Source: Lunatimonas salinarum
Lineage (GTDB): Bacteria; Bacteroidota; Bacteroidia; Cytophagales; Cyclobacteriaceae
Direction of reading: 5' to 3'
Length of the DNA: 64,000 nt
Assembly: GCF_017811155.1 (NCBI RefSeq)
Contig: NZ_JACVCV010000002.1
Coordinates: 1-64,000, forward strand
The notes below the pieces were generated by a model that searched no databases, was not told the origin of the DNA, and worked only from the letters and a program-made list of their open reading frames with translations. Shown here piece by piece: positions 27,914 through 35,368 of this stretch (the first letter of the stretch is position 1; each line of letters starts with the position of its first letter). Position numbers and translations under genes: made by a program.

Positions 27914-29062
27914 TCACCGGCCCTGCTCGTTCACCCAGTTCTTCTCAAAATCGATGATATCTTGGTCCGTAAATTGATAGATAGCCTGTAACTGATCCAT
28001 TACCTGCGAAAGCTTGGGCAATTCATTGACCGCATCCGTCACAAATTTGTACGAAGTGGGTGTTCCGTTATAGGGCGCATTGAGCAGTACCAAGATGGCA
28101 TCGATCTGCGCATCGGTGATCCGCTTATGTTCCTGTGGAATCGTCCTCCACCCATGTATAAAGCCCACCGCTTCGCCATAAGCATGAAGCCCGGCGCCAA
28201 TATCACTCGAAGTGGGGTTGGTCGCACTTAGCCTGCTGATTGTGGCATGACAATAGTTGATGATCGTGGCGGCATTCGCTTTTTCCCAAATCAATTTGAT
28301 ATCATCTATGGCTTCCAACTTTTCCGCCTGATATTCGGAACCTGCCGCAGTGGCTGCCTGAAGCTTTAAAAAGGCCGCCTTTATCTGAGAATACAGACCG
28401 TTTCCATCGTTCTTATCCCTTCTTGCGGTATAATTGGCCATAAACCGATCGCGCACGTCGGATGCCACGTTATTCGAGCTGGAGTTGGAGAATGCCGGTG
28501 TAGCGCCAAAAACCGCCAACACCTGATCCACTTCCTCAGAAGTCATATCTCCGGAAAGAAGGGTGGTGGCATGATGGTACAAGGCCGCCCCAAAAAGCCC
28601 TTTCTCGACCATCTGCTCGAGTTCAAGCCCATTCTCGTCAAAAAGGTAGCCGCCTAGTGTGCCTCCTTCACCCACAGGAACTCCGGGAGTATAGACGCTG
28701 CCGCCGCTTGCCTTAGCCAACTCATCCAGCCAAGCACCTGTTCCGGTTATCAAACCTGCGTAATAAGGGGTCGCTACTGCCTCTACACTTGGATTCCCCC
28801 CACTAAAAAGATCTTCAAGCGTTTCTTGGGTCACGGCTTCACCGATTCTTCCACGCTGCATTTCTACGGTCAAGGCAGAAAGCTGATTAAGCACGGCACG
28901 TTGCACGGTAGTGGCAGTCGTGAAATTGGCCCCATCGTAGGAAGCGGGGATCTGCAAGTCAGGACGGATATCCACACCGTTGTCCTCACAGGAAAACAAC
29001 AACATGCCGGCCAATGCCACACCTGAAATACGGGAATAATAGTTGTTAAAGAAGGTTTTCAT
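27914..29062 (-). CDS. DUF4856 domain lipoprotein
   Basis: A 382-residue lipoprotein with signal ALAGMLLFSC. Diagnostic segments are PASYDGANFTTATTVQRAVL near residue 40, FDENGLELEQMVEKGLFGAA near 155 and GLHAYGEAVGFIHGWRTIP near 290. The family is known by its regular linkage to imelysin-like proteins and TonB receptors and has no proven activity. It is the promoter-proximal gene of the four-gene operon. The ATG lies 4 bases after the stop of a 28-codon leader frame in a dispersed repeat, which is the same arrangement as at 50160. Confidence 0.85.
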   Translation of the reverse strand: MKTFFNNYYSRISGVALAGMLLFSCEDNGVDIRPDLQIPASYDGANFTTATTVQRAVLNQLSALTVEMQRGRIGEAVTQETLEDLFSGGNPSVEAVATPYYAGLITGTGAWLDELAKASGGSVYTPGVPVGEGGTLGGYLFDENGLELEQMVEKGLFGAALYHHATTLLSGDMTSEEVDQVLAVFGATPAFSNSSSNNVASDVRDRFMANYTARRDKNDGNGLYSQIKAAFLKLQAATAAGSEYQAEKLEAIDDIKLIWEKANAATIINYCHATISRLSATNPTSSDIGAGLHAYGEAVGFIHGWRTIPQEHKRITDAQIDAILVLLNAPYNGTPTSYKFVTDAVNELPKLSQVMDQLQAIYQFTDQDIIDFEKNWVNEQGR

Positions 29063-29066
29063 CTGT

Positions 29067-29153
29067 CTATAATTGATTTTTAATGGTCAGATGGAATCTC
29101 GCACGAATTACAGTCGTCCCTCTGTGTGTCGCTTGCGTCGTGCTCGATTTCAT
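29067..29153 (-). other. Type A repeat carrying a 28-codon leader ORF
   Basis: The minus-strand frame begins MKSSTTQATHRGTTV, ends TIKNQL and stops with TAG; ACAG and the ATG of the DUF4856 gene follow. At amino-acid level it is identical to the leader at 50069-50155. The sequence immediately before its ATG (TTATAGACAC) copies the sequence before the gene's ATG (TTATAGACAG), so the unit could be tandemly repeated without losing the start site. Confidence 0.65.
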
Positions 29154-29710
29154 GTGTCTATAATTGTTTTTCAGTGGTTAGTTAAAATCCCTGCCTACCG
29201 GCAGGCAGGTTCGATTTCATTGGTTTGTTGAAAGATTAATAAGTTGATCGATGACTCATTCCTGTTGGTCCAACGATGCAAAGATAAAAAAAATCAATTT
29301 ATTTAAACTAATTCTAAATAAAAATAGCGACTTTTTTGTACAGCCCATTTCAGGTATGCTCTAAGACAGTGCACACAAGAAACACGGGGTTTGCGAGTCC
29401 TTAGTTTATCAAAAAGCAGCACAAATAGTGAGACGTAAGATATAAGACGTAAGATGTTAGATGTGAGGCTCGGGAAACATTCGACCCTACATCGTCGCCA
29501 GCATCGAAAATACAGTGCGATCCCCTTGCCCCAGTCATTGGGAGGCTTGGAGCTGCGTGGCAATGGGGATACGGTGTAGGAGACAATCGGAATCCATCGA
29601 CAGGCCGTCAACTAGTCCCAGGCCGAAGCAATCACTTTTAAGACTTAAGGTATAAGATATAAGAATGGCTGTGCTTCCCTAAATAACCTTGACTGTTTGG
29701 TTCAACGGTT
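29154..29710. other. Gene-free stretch with small palindromes and micro-repeats
   Basis: A short hairpin lies at 29190-29205 (CCTGCC/GGCAGG), the usual small repeat next to type A units. Around 29430-29475 and 29640-29665 there are imperfect repetitions of AAGATATAAGACGTAAGAT-like words, which also resemble 146-170 at the start of the window. No gene is evident. Confidence 0.5.
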
Positions 29711-29714
29711 CGAC

Positions 29715-29898
29715 AGTCAGACGATTCAACAAAAAAAGGAGGTTGGCGATGCCATGCTGATCACAGTAAGGTTTAATATCCTTAGTATTACCATTGGCAA
29801 TGATGTCCGAGTGATGCTTGCACCAGTTCTCCCATCTACTATAGGTATACAAGTACCTCTTTGAGGGTGGGCCGCTCCTTGATCTCAGTGATCTCCAT
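29715..29898 (-). pseudogene. Decayed gene fragment, unidentified
   Basis: The minus strand has ATG at 29898 followed by MEITEIKERPTLKEVLVYL and a stop. A neighbouring frame then reads SRWENWCKHHSDIIANGNTK followed by DIKPYCDQHGIANLLFLLN without stops. The two pieces look like one frame-shifted protein. The first resembles the opening of CHC2-type DNA primase-like proteins of mobile elements, but the match is short. Confidence 0.3.
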
Positions 29899-30231
29899 TA
29901 GTGATGGGGTTTTATGAACAGTTCGATTTGCATTACTGTGATCCCCATCCGGACACCTCCCTTAAAGCCATGTCCGGCCAGCCAGTTGCCGTTTACAACT
30001 AATGCCGGAACGATCTTCACAGGGCTCCAGCCAGTCGCCGGGACTTCAGCCGCAGCTTTATTTGTCTGGTTTTTTCCATCCGCAATTTTTCCTAAAAATC
30101 TCTTATGTAACTATTGGACGCAAAAAAAGAAGTAATTCCCAAAATATTAAAGAACTATCAGCTTTGTTATCGCCCCTTATTCCCGTATACTTGCAAGTAT
30201 ATATGATTTAAGGACGCAAAACAGTCTGATT

Positions 30232-30570
30232 ATGGATAAAATAACTGTTATCATATCGAATTTGAGGAAGGAAAAGGGCTGGTCTCAATCTGATTTGGCC
30301 AATGAGAGTGGGGTGTCCCGGGAGATGATCAGCAAATACGAAAGGGGGTTGGCCATTCCTTCTGTTGATGCTGCCAAAAAGATAGCTGATGCTTTTGGTG
30401 TTTCTCTTGACTATTTGGTCGGGGAAGGCATTAACGCCTCCTTTGATAAAACAACTCTGAAGCGATTGCAGGAAATTCAGAACATGAAGCCCGATTTCAG
30501 GGTACATCTTTTCTCAGTGATTGATTCGGTTATTCGGGATTACAAAACACAACAGGCGTATTCACAATAA
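30232..30570 (+). CDS. XRE-family helix-turn-helix regulator
   Basis: A 112-residue DNA-binding protein. The HTH_3 domain covers residues ~6-62: IISNLRKEKGWSQSDLANES, GVSREMISKYERGLAIPSVD and AKKIADAFGVSLDYLVGEG. The tail ends in VIRDYKTQQAYSQ, and a similar ending survives as a fragment at 35137-35247. It precedes an antitoxin/RelE pair by 10 bases in the same direction and could regulate it. The gene appears complete, unlike two related fragments in this region. Confidence 0.9.
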   Translation: MDKITVIISNLRKEKGWSQSDLANESGVSREMISKYERGLAIPSVDAAKKIADAFGVSLDYLVGEGINASFDKTTLKRLQEIQNMKPDFRVHLFSVIDSVIRDYKTQQAYSQ

Positions 30571-30580
30571 AAATTGGATC

Positions 30581-30787
30581 ATGAAGGTACTACTCGACAT
30601 AAAAGACAACAAAGCCCTGCACTTGCTGGAAGTGCTCAAAGGGCCGCCATACGTGAAAACCAAACAGCTTACCGATGCCAAAGCCCAACTCATGAGCGAG
30701 ATCAGGGAGGCCGTGGAAGAGATGAAGCTAATCCGGGCGGGTAAAAAGCAGGCCCGTGACGCAGAAGATTTTCTCAATGAGTTATAG
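30581..30787 (+). CDS. Antitoxin of a RelE-type module
   Basis: A 68-residue protein (start ATG at 30581, MKVLLDIKDNKALHLLEVLK) with a helical, charged C-terminal half ending AEDFLNEL, as in small antitoxins of Bacteroidota RelBE-like modules. It overlaps the following toxin frame by 11 bases. The antitoxin is intact whereas the toxin carries a stop. It probably binds its own promoter and the toxin. Confidence 0.75.
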   Translation: MKVLLDIKDNKALHLLEVLKGPPYVKTKQLTDAKAQLMSEIREAVEEMKLIRAGKKQARDAEDFLNEL

Positions 30788-31109
30788 TGTAAAGTCCATT
30801 GAGGTTTTTGAGCGGCAGGCCAAGAAGCTCACCAAAAAATACCCGTCCCTAAAACCGGAGCTGCTGGCCCTGGTACGGGAGCTGAAGGAAAACCCGGATC
30901 GGGGCACGGCCATTGGCAAAAGCTGCTACAAAATCCGCCTGGCTATCAAGTCCAAAGGCAGGGGCTAATCGGGCGGCGCCAGGGTGGTCACCAACTTTCT
31001 GGTGGCCGATGACACCGTTTACCTGCTCTCCATCTACGACAAGTCCGACAAAGAAACCCTCTCCGATAAAGAACTGGACGAACTCCTGCAGTTTGTCCCG
31101 GAATGGTAA
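30777..31109 (+). pseudogene. RelE/ParE-superfamily toxin with nonsense mutation
   Basis: The frame starts MSYSVKSIEVFERQAKKLTK, continues through SLKPELLALVRELKENPDRG and SCYKIRLAIKSKGRG, then meets TAA at 30966-30968. It goes on in the same frame as SGGARVVTNFLVADDTVYLL and SIYDKSDKETLSDKELDELL to a natural stop at 31107-31109. In intact relatives the position is normally Lys (KGRGKSGGARV), so a single AAA-to-TAA change explains the loss. The product would be cut before the strands that build the catalytic face, so I treat it as inactive. Confidence 0.85.
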
Positions 31110-31170
31110 TGCCCCGGACGACTCTGGGATCTTTTCCCGCCACAAGCCTGGCGAGGATGCAGACAATACA

Positions 31171-31584
31171 CTATATAATAAAAACATACTTAAAAAAATC
31201 CAAGAACTGTTCACCTCGTGCCAAATCAACACATCTTTTAAACGCTTTTTCTCGGTAGTTGAGATCCTCATACAGTTCTTTATTAATCATACAACTAATA
31301 AAATATTCTGCAAGAACCAGCAACACCTCCAAGAATCTACCCGCATCGGCAGCACATTGAAACAACTCCCCGTCAGATTCTGAATCCAAAATCTTAACCA
31401 ATCCGGAGTTTTTCTCAATCACTAGTCTGTCATTGTCTTCAAATATACCTACGTAATAATAAGAAGGTGTCTCTCTTGTTTTTAACCCTAGCCTAACATC
31501 AGAAATATTAACCTTTTCCACGTTGTAAGAAGTCACTAGATCCCATAAACAGTTGGGGTATTCCTTATTGCCTACACGAATCAT
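31171..31584 (-). CDS. Candidate immunity protein for the RHS HNH tip
   Basis: A 137-residue acidic protein with no recognised domain. Blocks such as SYYYVGIFEDNDRLVIEKNS and LFQCAADAGRFLEVLLVLAE suggest a small alpha/beta fold like immunity proteins of polymorphic toxins. Its ATG overlaps by 4 bases (ATGA) the final TGA of the upstream RHS nuclease frame, the standard place for the cognate immunity gene. It is fully open although that toxin has two internal stops. The function is inferred from position only. Confidence 0.65.
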   Translation of the reverse strand: MIRVGNKEYPNCLWDLVTSYNVEKVNISDVRLGLKTRETPSYYYVGIFEDNDRLVIEKNSGLVKILDSESDGELFQCAADAGRFLEVLLVLAEYFISCMINKELYEDLNYREKAFKRCVDLARGEQFLDFFKYVFII

Positions 31585-32280
31585 ATTGAATCGGCTTTCC
31601 TCCTCCTGAATAAATCTTTATAAAGCCCATATACATTTAGCAAGCCAAAAATCTTGTCGCCCCCTTTTGGCCTATCGGCTCCTGTCCGAGAATGAAAAAG
31701 CTTTGTTACTTTCTGGTGGGGTGTTTTGGGAACCGCTGCTGCCACTTACCCCTGGTCTATATGGTGATGGACCAACTGGTCTCCTTTAAATTTTTGGGTA
31801 GTAGGATTTTACTCGATCCATTTATCATCCACTTTGATGTCTACATGCCGACCAGCCCTAATACTAGCCTTATTATCATCGCATAGCATATGAGGGGCAT
31901 CTTCCATCATCCTGCGCCAAAAATACCTTGCGCTCCTCGGATGTTTATCAGCATTCAAATTTGATCTTGGACCGTCAGTCATAGGTATCTTTGGCGCATC
32001 TCTATAATATGCATCCGGAAACGGGTCGTATTCCTCCAATCCATCCAGGTCAACAAACCTTATTGGGTTGTTCCCCGCAAACTGGTAAGGTGTGTACCAG
32101 GGATAGTCTGCTGCCAACGGATCCACACTCAAAAACTTCGCTATGGAGGGGTTGTAGATCCTGAAACCGTAGTCGTAATGGCTCTTGGAACCCCATTCGC
32201 CGCTGCTGTCCTCCTCCTTCCCGTTGAAGCCATAAAGGTACGCACCCGCACGACCTTTCAGATTCTCCCCAACTCCCCTT
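31581..32280 (-). pseudogene. Displaced RHS C-terminal tip with HNH nuclease toxin, two nonsense codons
   Basis: Read on the minus strand from about 32277: an RHS core end (AYLYGFNGKEEDSSGEWGSK, YDYGFRIYNPSIAKFLSVDP, YTPYQFAGNNPIRFVDLDGL). The toxin follows: FWRRMMEDAPHMLCDDNKAS, RAGRHVDIKVDDKWIE, TAA, NPTTQKFKGDQLVHHHIDQG, TAA, VAAAVPKTPHQKVTKLFHSR and TGADRPKGGDKIFGLL to a TGA at 31581. LVHHHIDQG is the HHH/HNH signature of Endo VII-type nuclease toxins. Both stops are in frame. The 5' part of the RHS gene is missing, so this is an orphan tip that is also mutationally dead. Confidence 0.85.
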
Positions 32281-32452
32281 CGATAACTTTTCCGTACCTG
32301 ACGGCAGGTAAACTAAGAACGTTTCGCCCCTGCAGACTCCTATAAAGATAGTTTTTTCTTTCAGTTGAATAGTTTTCAGTTGCAAAAAAAGGAGGTGTGT
32401 GCGGGATCCCTTGTAAAAAACATATTCTTAAAAGAAAAAACGGAAAAAAAGA

Positions 32453-32520
32453 TAGCCCCCAGTTTGGCTGCGTGGCCGGATGACGATGACGAACACCGCT
32501 TTACCTGTGAACATCGCCTT
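32453..32520 (+). repeat. Degenerate direct repeat, copy 1 (partner 34280-34348)
   Basis: Both copies share GATGACGAACACCG followed by TTTACCTGTG, and on the plus strand both can be read as GDDEHRFTC- or DDDEHRFTC-like followed by basic residues. Each lies just beyond the toxin end of a minus-strand toxin-antitoxin pair (32569-33098 and 34402-34855). They look like remnants of one small Cys-containing ORF or of the flank of a mobile cassette. Confidence 0.6.
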
Positions 32521-32568
32521 TGTACCAAGTGCTGTTTTGGTAGATTTCCCCTTTTACTGGTGGAGTTG

Positions 32569-32874
32569 CTATCCTTTCATCTTCTCCGGATCCTGCCTTG
32601 TATCAAAAAAATCTGTTATGTAGATGCAATCTTCCTCTATCCGGTAAATGATCTTAAAATTACCATCTATTAATCTTCTATGGCTTTTTTCGAGGTGCTC
32701 CAGATATTCTTCATATTGACCTACATGGGGATCGGTGGTCAGGCTGGCTGCCTTATCCAGTAATTGGTTTTTGATCTCCAATACTTTTTCTAAAGGGACC
32801 TTTTGGACCTTTAATAAAAACTGTATGGACTCCTCCAAGCTTTCAAAAGACTGGTCGGTATAAATTATTCTCAT
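32569..32874 (-). CDS. ParE/RelE-superfamily toxin
   Basis: A 101-residue protein with the plasmid-stabilisation (ParE-like) pattern: YTDQSFESLEESIQFLL at the start, SLTTDPHVGQYEEYLEHL in the middle and the terminal strands HRRLIDGNFKIIYRIEEDC and IYITDFFDTRQDPEKM. Conserved Arg and Tyr in RLIDGNFKIIYRI and the DFFDTRQDP ending are typical. Its ATG overlaps the antitoxin stop by 4 bases (ATGA). Members inhibit gyrase or cleave ribosome-bound mRNA, and sequence does not decide which. It looks intact. Confidence 0.88.
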   Translation of the reverse strand: MRIIYTDQSFESLEESIQFLLKVQKVPLEKVLEIKNQLLDKAASLTTDPHVGQYEEYLEHLEKSHRRLIDGNFKIIYRIEEDCIYITDFFDTRQDPEKMKG

Positions 32875-33098
32875 AGACCTAGCCTGTTATCCAGCTTCTT
32901 CTCGAACTCTTCCCTTGTGTAAACCCTGCCTTCCCTGATATCTTCTTCGGCTTTTAAAGCCCTTGAGGTGAGTTTTTCTTTAAGGATCGGATTTAAGCTG
33001 GACTTAACCAGTAAGGTCTTTATCGTCTCTAAAACATGAACGTCTTTCTCCTTCTCAATCAGCGCCCTTAACTCCTGTTTTATGTCTAGTTTTCCCAT
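32871..33098 (-). CDS. Antitoxin paired with ParE-like toxin
   Basis: I place the start at the ATG at 33098 (MGKLDIKQELRALIEKEKDV); the frame is open further upstream but that part looks non-coding. The 75-residue product is mostly helical and charged, with EEDIREGRVYTREEFEKKLD at the C-terminus, a common antitoxin tail that wraps the toxin. It is the first gene of the pair. Confidence 0.82.
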   Translation of the reverse strand: MGKLDIKQELRALIEKEKDVHVLETIKTLLVKSSLNPILKEKLTSRALKAEEDIREGRVYTREEFEKKLDNRLGL

Positions 33099-33202
33099 AC
33101 CATAAAGGTAACAAATTATAGGGTTATTTAAGTTTATTTCCAACCCAAGGAATTGTGTTGCCTTACCACCTTTTTTCAGTTCCATCTATCCAGGCTTTTT
33201 GA

Positions 33203-33397
33203 TTAGATCAGGTACTCAACTATGAAGGGGAGCTGCCCGGGGAGGTTACCCTGGAGGATAAACCGGAGTTTGAGCGCATAAAACTCATTAACCAACTCGA
33301 CGAGGACGACCGCAGCACGGTATTCAAGATCATCGACACCATGCTCACCAAAAAGAAGTTCAAGGACTTCTTCCAAAAAAATGTGGCGGCTCTCTAA
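33203..33397 (+). pseudogene. XRE-regulator 3' fragment
   Basis: The plus strand reads DQVLNYEGELPGEVTLEDKP, then EFERIKLINQLDEDDRSTVF and KIIDTMLTKKKFKDFFQKNV to a TAA at 33395-33397. This is the usual C-terminal part of Bacteroidota XRE regulators, but the helix-turn-helix half is absent and a TGA stands just upstream. It faces away from the adjacent antitoxin gene. Confidence 0.7.
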
Positions 33398-33482
33398 CTT
33401 TTACAAAAAATTCAGCATTACTGCTTTTTTGACAGATTGAGCGCAATGAAAAAGCCCCTGAATACCAAAGGCTACTGGTAAT

Positions 33483-33830
33483 TCATGATTCTTGTAGATT
33501 TAGACTGCCTGCCATGATGAATATTTCAAACCCATCACCGTCAAAAAGATAATTATAATTTGCTTTTTCGCTTTCTTCAATTGAATATTCTACCCCTAAT
33601 TCCGGTAAATGGAATATTTCCGCCACGCTAATAAACTCCCACTCTTCATCTGCCCGGTCCTTGTTGACTTTGTACTTTAAGACTTCATTAAAAACCAACT
33701 TAAAATCCCTTGATTTTCCACCTTCAGAAGTTCTTAAATCAATAGTGATTGTATTCCTGCTGAAATCAAAATCAATTGACTTGATTTCAGAACCATACAA
33801 CCCATTCAAGACATCTTGACTTACATTCAT
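33483..33830 (-). CDS. Candidate immunity protein for orphan RHS tip
   Basis: A 115-residue acidic protein (pattern ITIDLRTSEGGKSRDFKLVF, EWEFISVAEIFHLPELGVEY, YNYLFDGDGFEIFIMAG) of beta-rich character. It overlaps the end of the upstream toxin-tip frame by 4 bases (ATGA). Size, acidity and coupling match immunity proteins, but I know no named family for it. Confidence 0.6.
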   Translation of the reverse strand: MNVSQDVLNGLYGSEIKSIDFDFSRNTITIDLRTSEGGKSRDFKLVFNEVLKYKVNKDRADEEWEFISVAEIFHLPELGVEYSIEESEKANYNYLFDGDGFEIFIMAGSLNLQES

Positions 33831-34228
33831 AGTTTTTCGTTCGCATTTATGATCTGCTGAATTTGCTCCGTGGGATCACTTGTAAATTCAATATGGGAAG
33901 TACGTATTTGGGCTGCATTAAAACCGGGCAACTTGGTTAGTCCTTTGGCTACCGCCTTGGAACCGTATTTGGAAGTAAGCTCACCTAAACCACCTCCTGC
34001 AAGGTCTCCAATAAAGCCCACAGCAAAATCCTGATAAAACTGTTCAGAATCATAACCACCGGGGTCATTTAAATAATTAGCAAAAACATCCCCTATGGCT
34101 GTTCCAGCTGCTCTACCTAATCTGCCCCCAGGTGCCTTCCAAGGTATTAAGCCCTCTAATCCTGATCGAGTAATCTGCCAGCCAATGACAGCACTGGATA
34201 AAGCCCCCAATCCGGCGGGTATGGGCAA
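33827..34228 (-). pseudogene. Orphan toxin C-terminal tip without its own start
   Basis: The 133-codon frame has only TTG as a possible start and begins inside a hydrophobic, glycine-rich segment (AVIGWQITRSGLEGLIPWK, AAGTAIGDVFANYLNDPGGY, FAVGFIGDLAGGGLGELTSK). It ends in a small domain with HIEFTSDPTEQIQQIINANE. Glycine-rich linkers followed by a short polar domain are common just before the toxin tip of RHS and related polymorphic toxins. With no RHS core attached, it is most simply a displaced tip kept with its immunity gene. The activity is unknown. Confidence 0.55.
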
Positions 34229-34279
34229 AAAGCAAGGGAGTGGGGCGGTTTAAGGTGCGGTTGGCCGGCGGGCGGGTAA

Positions 34280-34348
34280 ATAGCCCCGTGGACTTGCTTT
34301 TTGACGGATGGCGATGACGAACACCGTTTTACCTGTGGACGTTGTCGT
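34280..34348 (+). repeat. Degenerate direct repeat, copy 2 (partner 32453-32520)
   Basis: This copy keeps the open reading GDDEHRFTCGRCRYYKRHLG down to a stop near 34408, including a CxxC-like CGRC that the first copy has lost. It lies at the toxin end of the RelE pair at 34402-34855. Confidence 0.55.
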
Positions 34349-34401
34349 TACTACAAACGTCATCTCGGGAATTTATCCTCATGGGGAAACAGCGTGGCTG
34401 A

Positions 34402-34662
34402 TCAGTCGTAAATGTCCTTTCTGTGGCCTACTTTTCTGACATCCACTACCAGTACCTCATCGTCAATGGCATACACCACCCTATAATCACCTACCCTGAT
34501 ACGCCAGTTTTCAGACCCTCCCCGAAGCTTTATGGCACCGGCCGGCCTTGGGTCCCCTGACAGGGCCAATATGGCTTCGATGAGTTTGTTGTTCACCTGT
34601 TTGGGCAACTTGGACAGTTCCTTCGCAGCCGACTTGGTGACGGTTATCTCATATTGATTCAT
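34402..34662 (-). CDS. RelE-family mRNA interferase toxin
   Basis: An 86-residue toxin with the standard RelE pattern: YEITVTKSAAKELSKLPKQV, then LSGDPRPAGAIKLRGGSENW and RIRVGDYRVVYAIDDEVLVV, ending DVRKVGHRKDIYD. The basic and Arg residues of RIRVGDYRVVY and the terminal H-R-K-x-x-Y element match ribosome-dependent mRNA interferases. The start lies 14 bases inside the antitoxin gene. It looks complete and, unlike the module at 30.8 kb, has no internal stop. Confidence 0.92.
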   Translation of the reverse strand: MNQYEITVTKSAAKELSKLPKQVNNKLIEAILALSGDPRPAGAIKLRGGSENWRIRVGDYRVVYAIDDEVLVVDVRKVGHRKDIYD

Positions 34663-34855
34663 CCAGCCTGCCTTCTTCTTTCAAGGTCCTGATCACCTCG
34701 GCCAGCGGTATTTTTTCCTCGTCCCTCCTCTGCTCCGCTACCAGGTTGTCATAAAAATCCTCCCACAGTTTCCCGTGTTTTTTCAGGTCTATCTGAACAG
34801 CCACTTTCCTGTCCTTCTCATCGGTCACGTAATTTATCCCTTTCATCAGATTCAT
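34649..34855 (-). CDS. RelB-like antitoxin
   Basis: A 68-residue protein beginning MNLMKGINYVTDEKDRKVAV (Phd/RelB-like N-terminal strand-helix) and ending with an acidic helix (KIPLAEVIRTLKEEGRLDES) that would cover the toxin. It precedes and overlaps the RelE gene by 14 bases, the usual antitoxin-first order with translational coupling. Confidence 0.88.
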   Translation of the reverse strand: MNLMKGINYVTDEKDRKVAVQIDLKKHGKLWEDFYDNLVAEQRRDEEKIPLAEVIRTLKEEGRLDESI

Positions 34856-34896
34856 TTTTTCCTATCTAAAGGTAACGATTTATTTGTGTAATTGAT

Positions 34897-35136
34897 TCAC
34901 CTCAGCGGGTGGTGCCTCTGTACCGCCGCTTTCAGCTCTTCCAGCTGTGCTTGTTTGTATTTCTCGGTTGCCGACGGGTTTTTGTGTCCGGCAAAGACCT
35001 GGACTACCCTCAGGTCCTTGCCCCGCTTCAACAGATTGGCGATCACGCTTTGCCGTATCGTCAGGGCATTTACTTTTCTCGGACGGTAAACATCATCGTT
35101 CCGCCTGATGTGCTTCGTGATGTCTTCGGCTGTCAT
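34897..35136 (-). pseudogene. Tyrosine recombinase C-terminal fragment
   Basis: The frame holds NALTIRQSVIANLLKRGKDL, RVVQVFAGHKNPSATEKYKQ and a basic tail. It contains the Arg of the second catalytic box, the GHK box and the nucleophile Tyr of XerC/phage-type integrases. The core-binding domain and the first catalytic Arg are absent, so it is an integrase relic and shows that this region was built by mobile elements. Confidence 0.8.
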
Positions 35137-35247
35137 CAGCCCTTTCCGCTGTCCGACAACAAACGCTTGGTGACCAAAAACATGATCGTGAACTTCTTCG
35201 ACCTGGCCATTAGGGATTTTAAGGCTAAACAGGCTTATTCCTCTTGA
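35137..35247 (+). pseudogene. XRE-regulator tail fragment
   Basis: The plus-strand frame reads SDNKRLVTKNMIVNFFDLAI then RDFKAKQAYSS to a TGA. The ending matches that of the intact regulator at 30232-30570 (IRDYKTQQAYSQ), so it is a remnant of a second such gene. It is fused to the reverse side of the integrase fragment, marking a rearrangement joint near 35136. Confidence 0.6.
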
Positions 35248-35254
35248 AAAACAT

Positions 35255-35288
35255 AATCCGTAGCGAAAGACTCTACGGATTTCTTTTT
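35255..35288 (+). terminator. Intrinsic terminator after the XRE remnant
   Basis: Stem AATCCGTAG (35255-35263) with CTACGGATT (35273-35281), a 9-base loop, then TCTTTTT. Confidence 0.75.
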
Positions 35289-35368
35289 ATGGGGACAGCG
35301 TGCAAATCCCATAATAACCTCCCGAACCAAATACTTGGAAGAGTTACGAACAGCAGGAAAAAAAGGAA

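Noticed and set aside
29303-29611. 102-codon minus-strand frame as a gene
   Set aside because: It runs through micro-repeats and low-complexity spacer, has no family resemblance and no start context.
30581-32280. Possible stop-codon recoding, because several toxin frames contain in-frame TAA
   Set aside because: TAA is used as the ordinary stop for many intact genes in the window (susC, susD, transketolase and others), so recoding is untenable; nonsense mutation is simpler.
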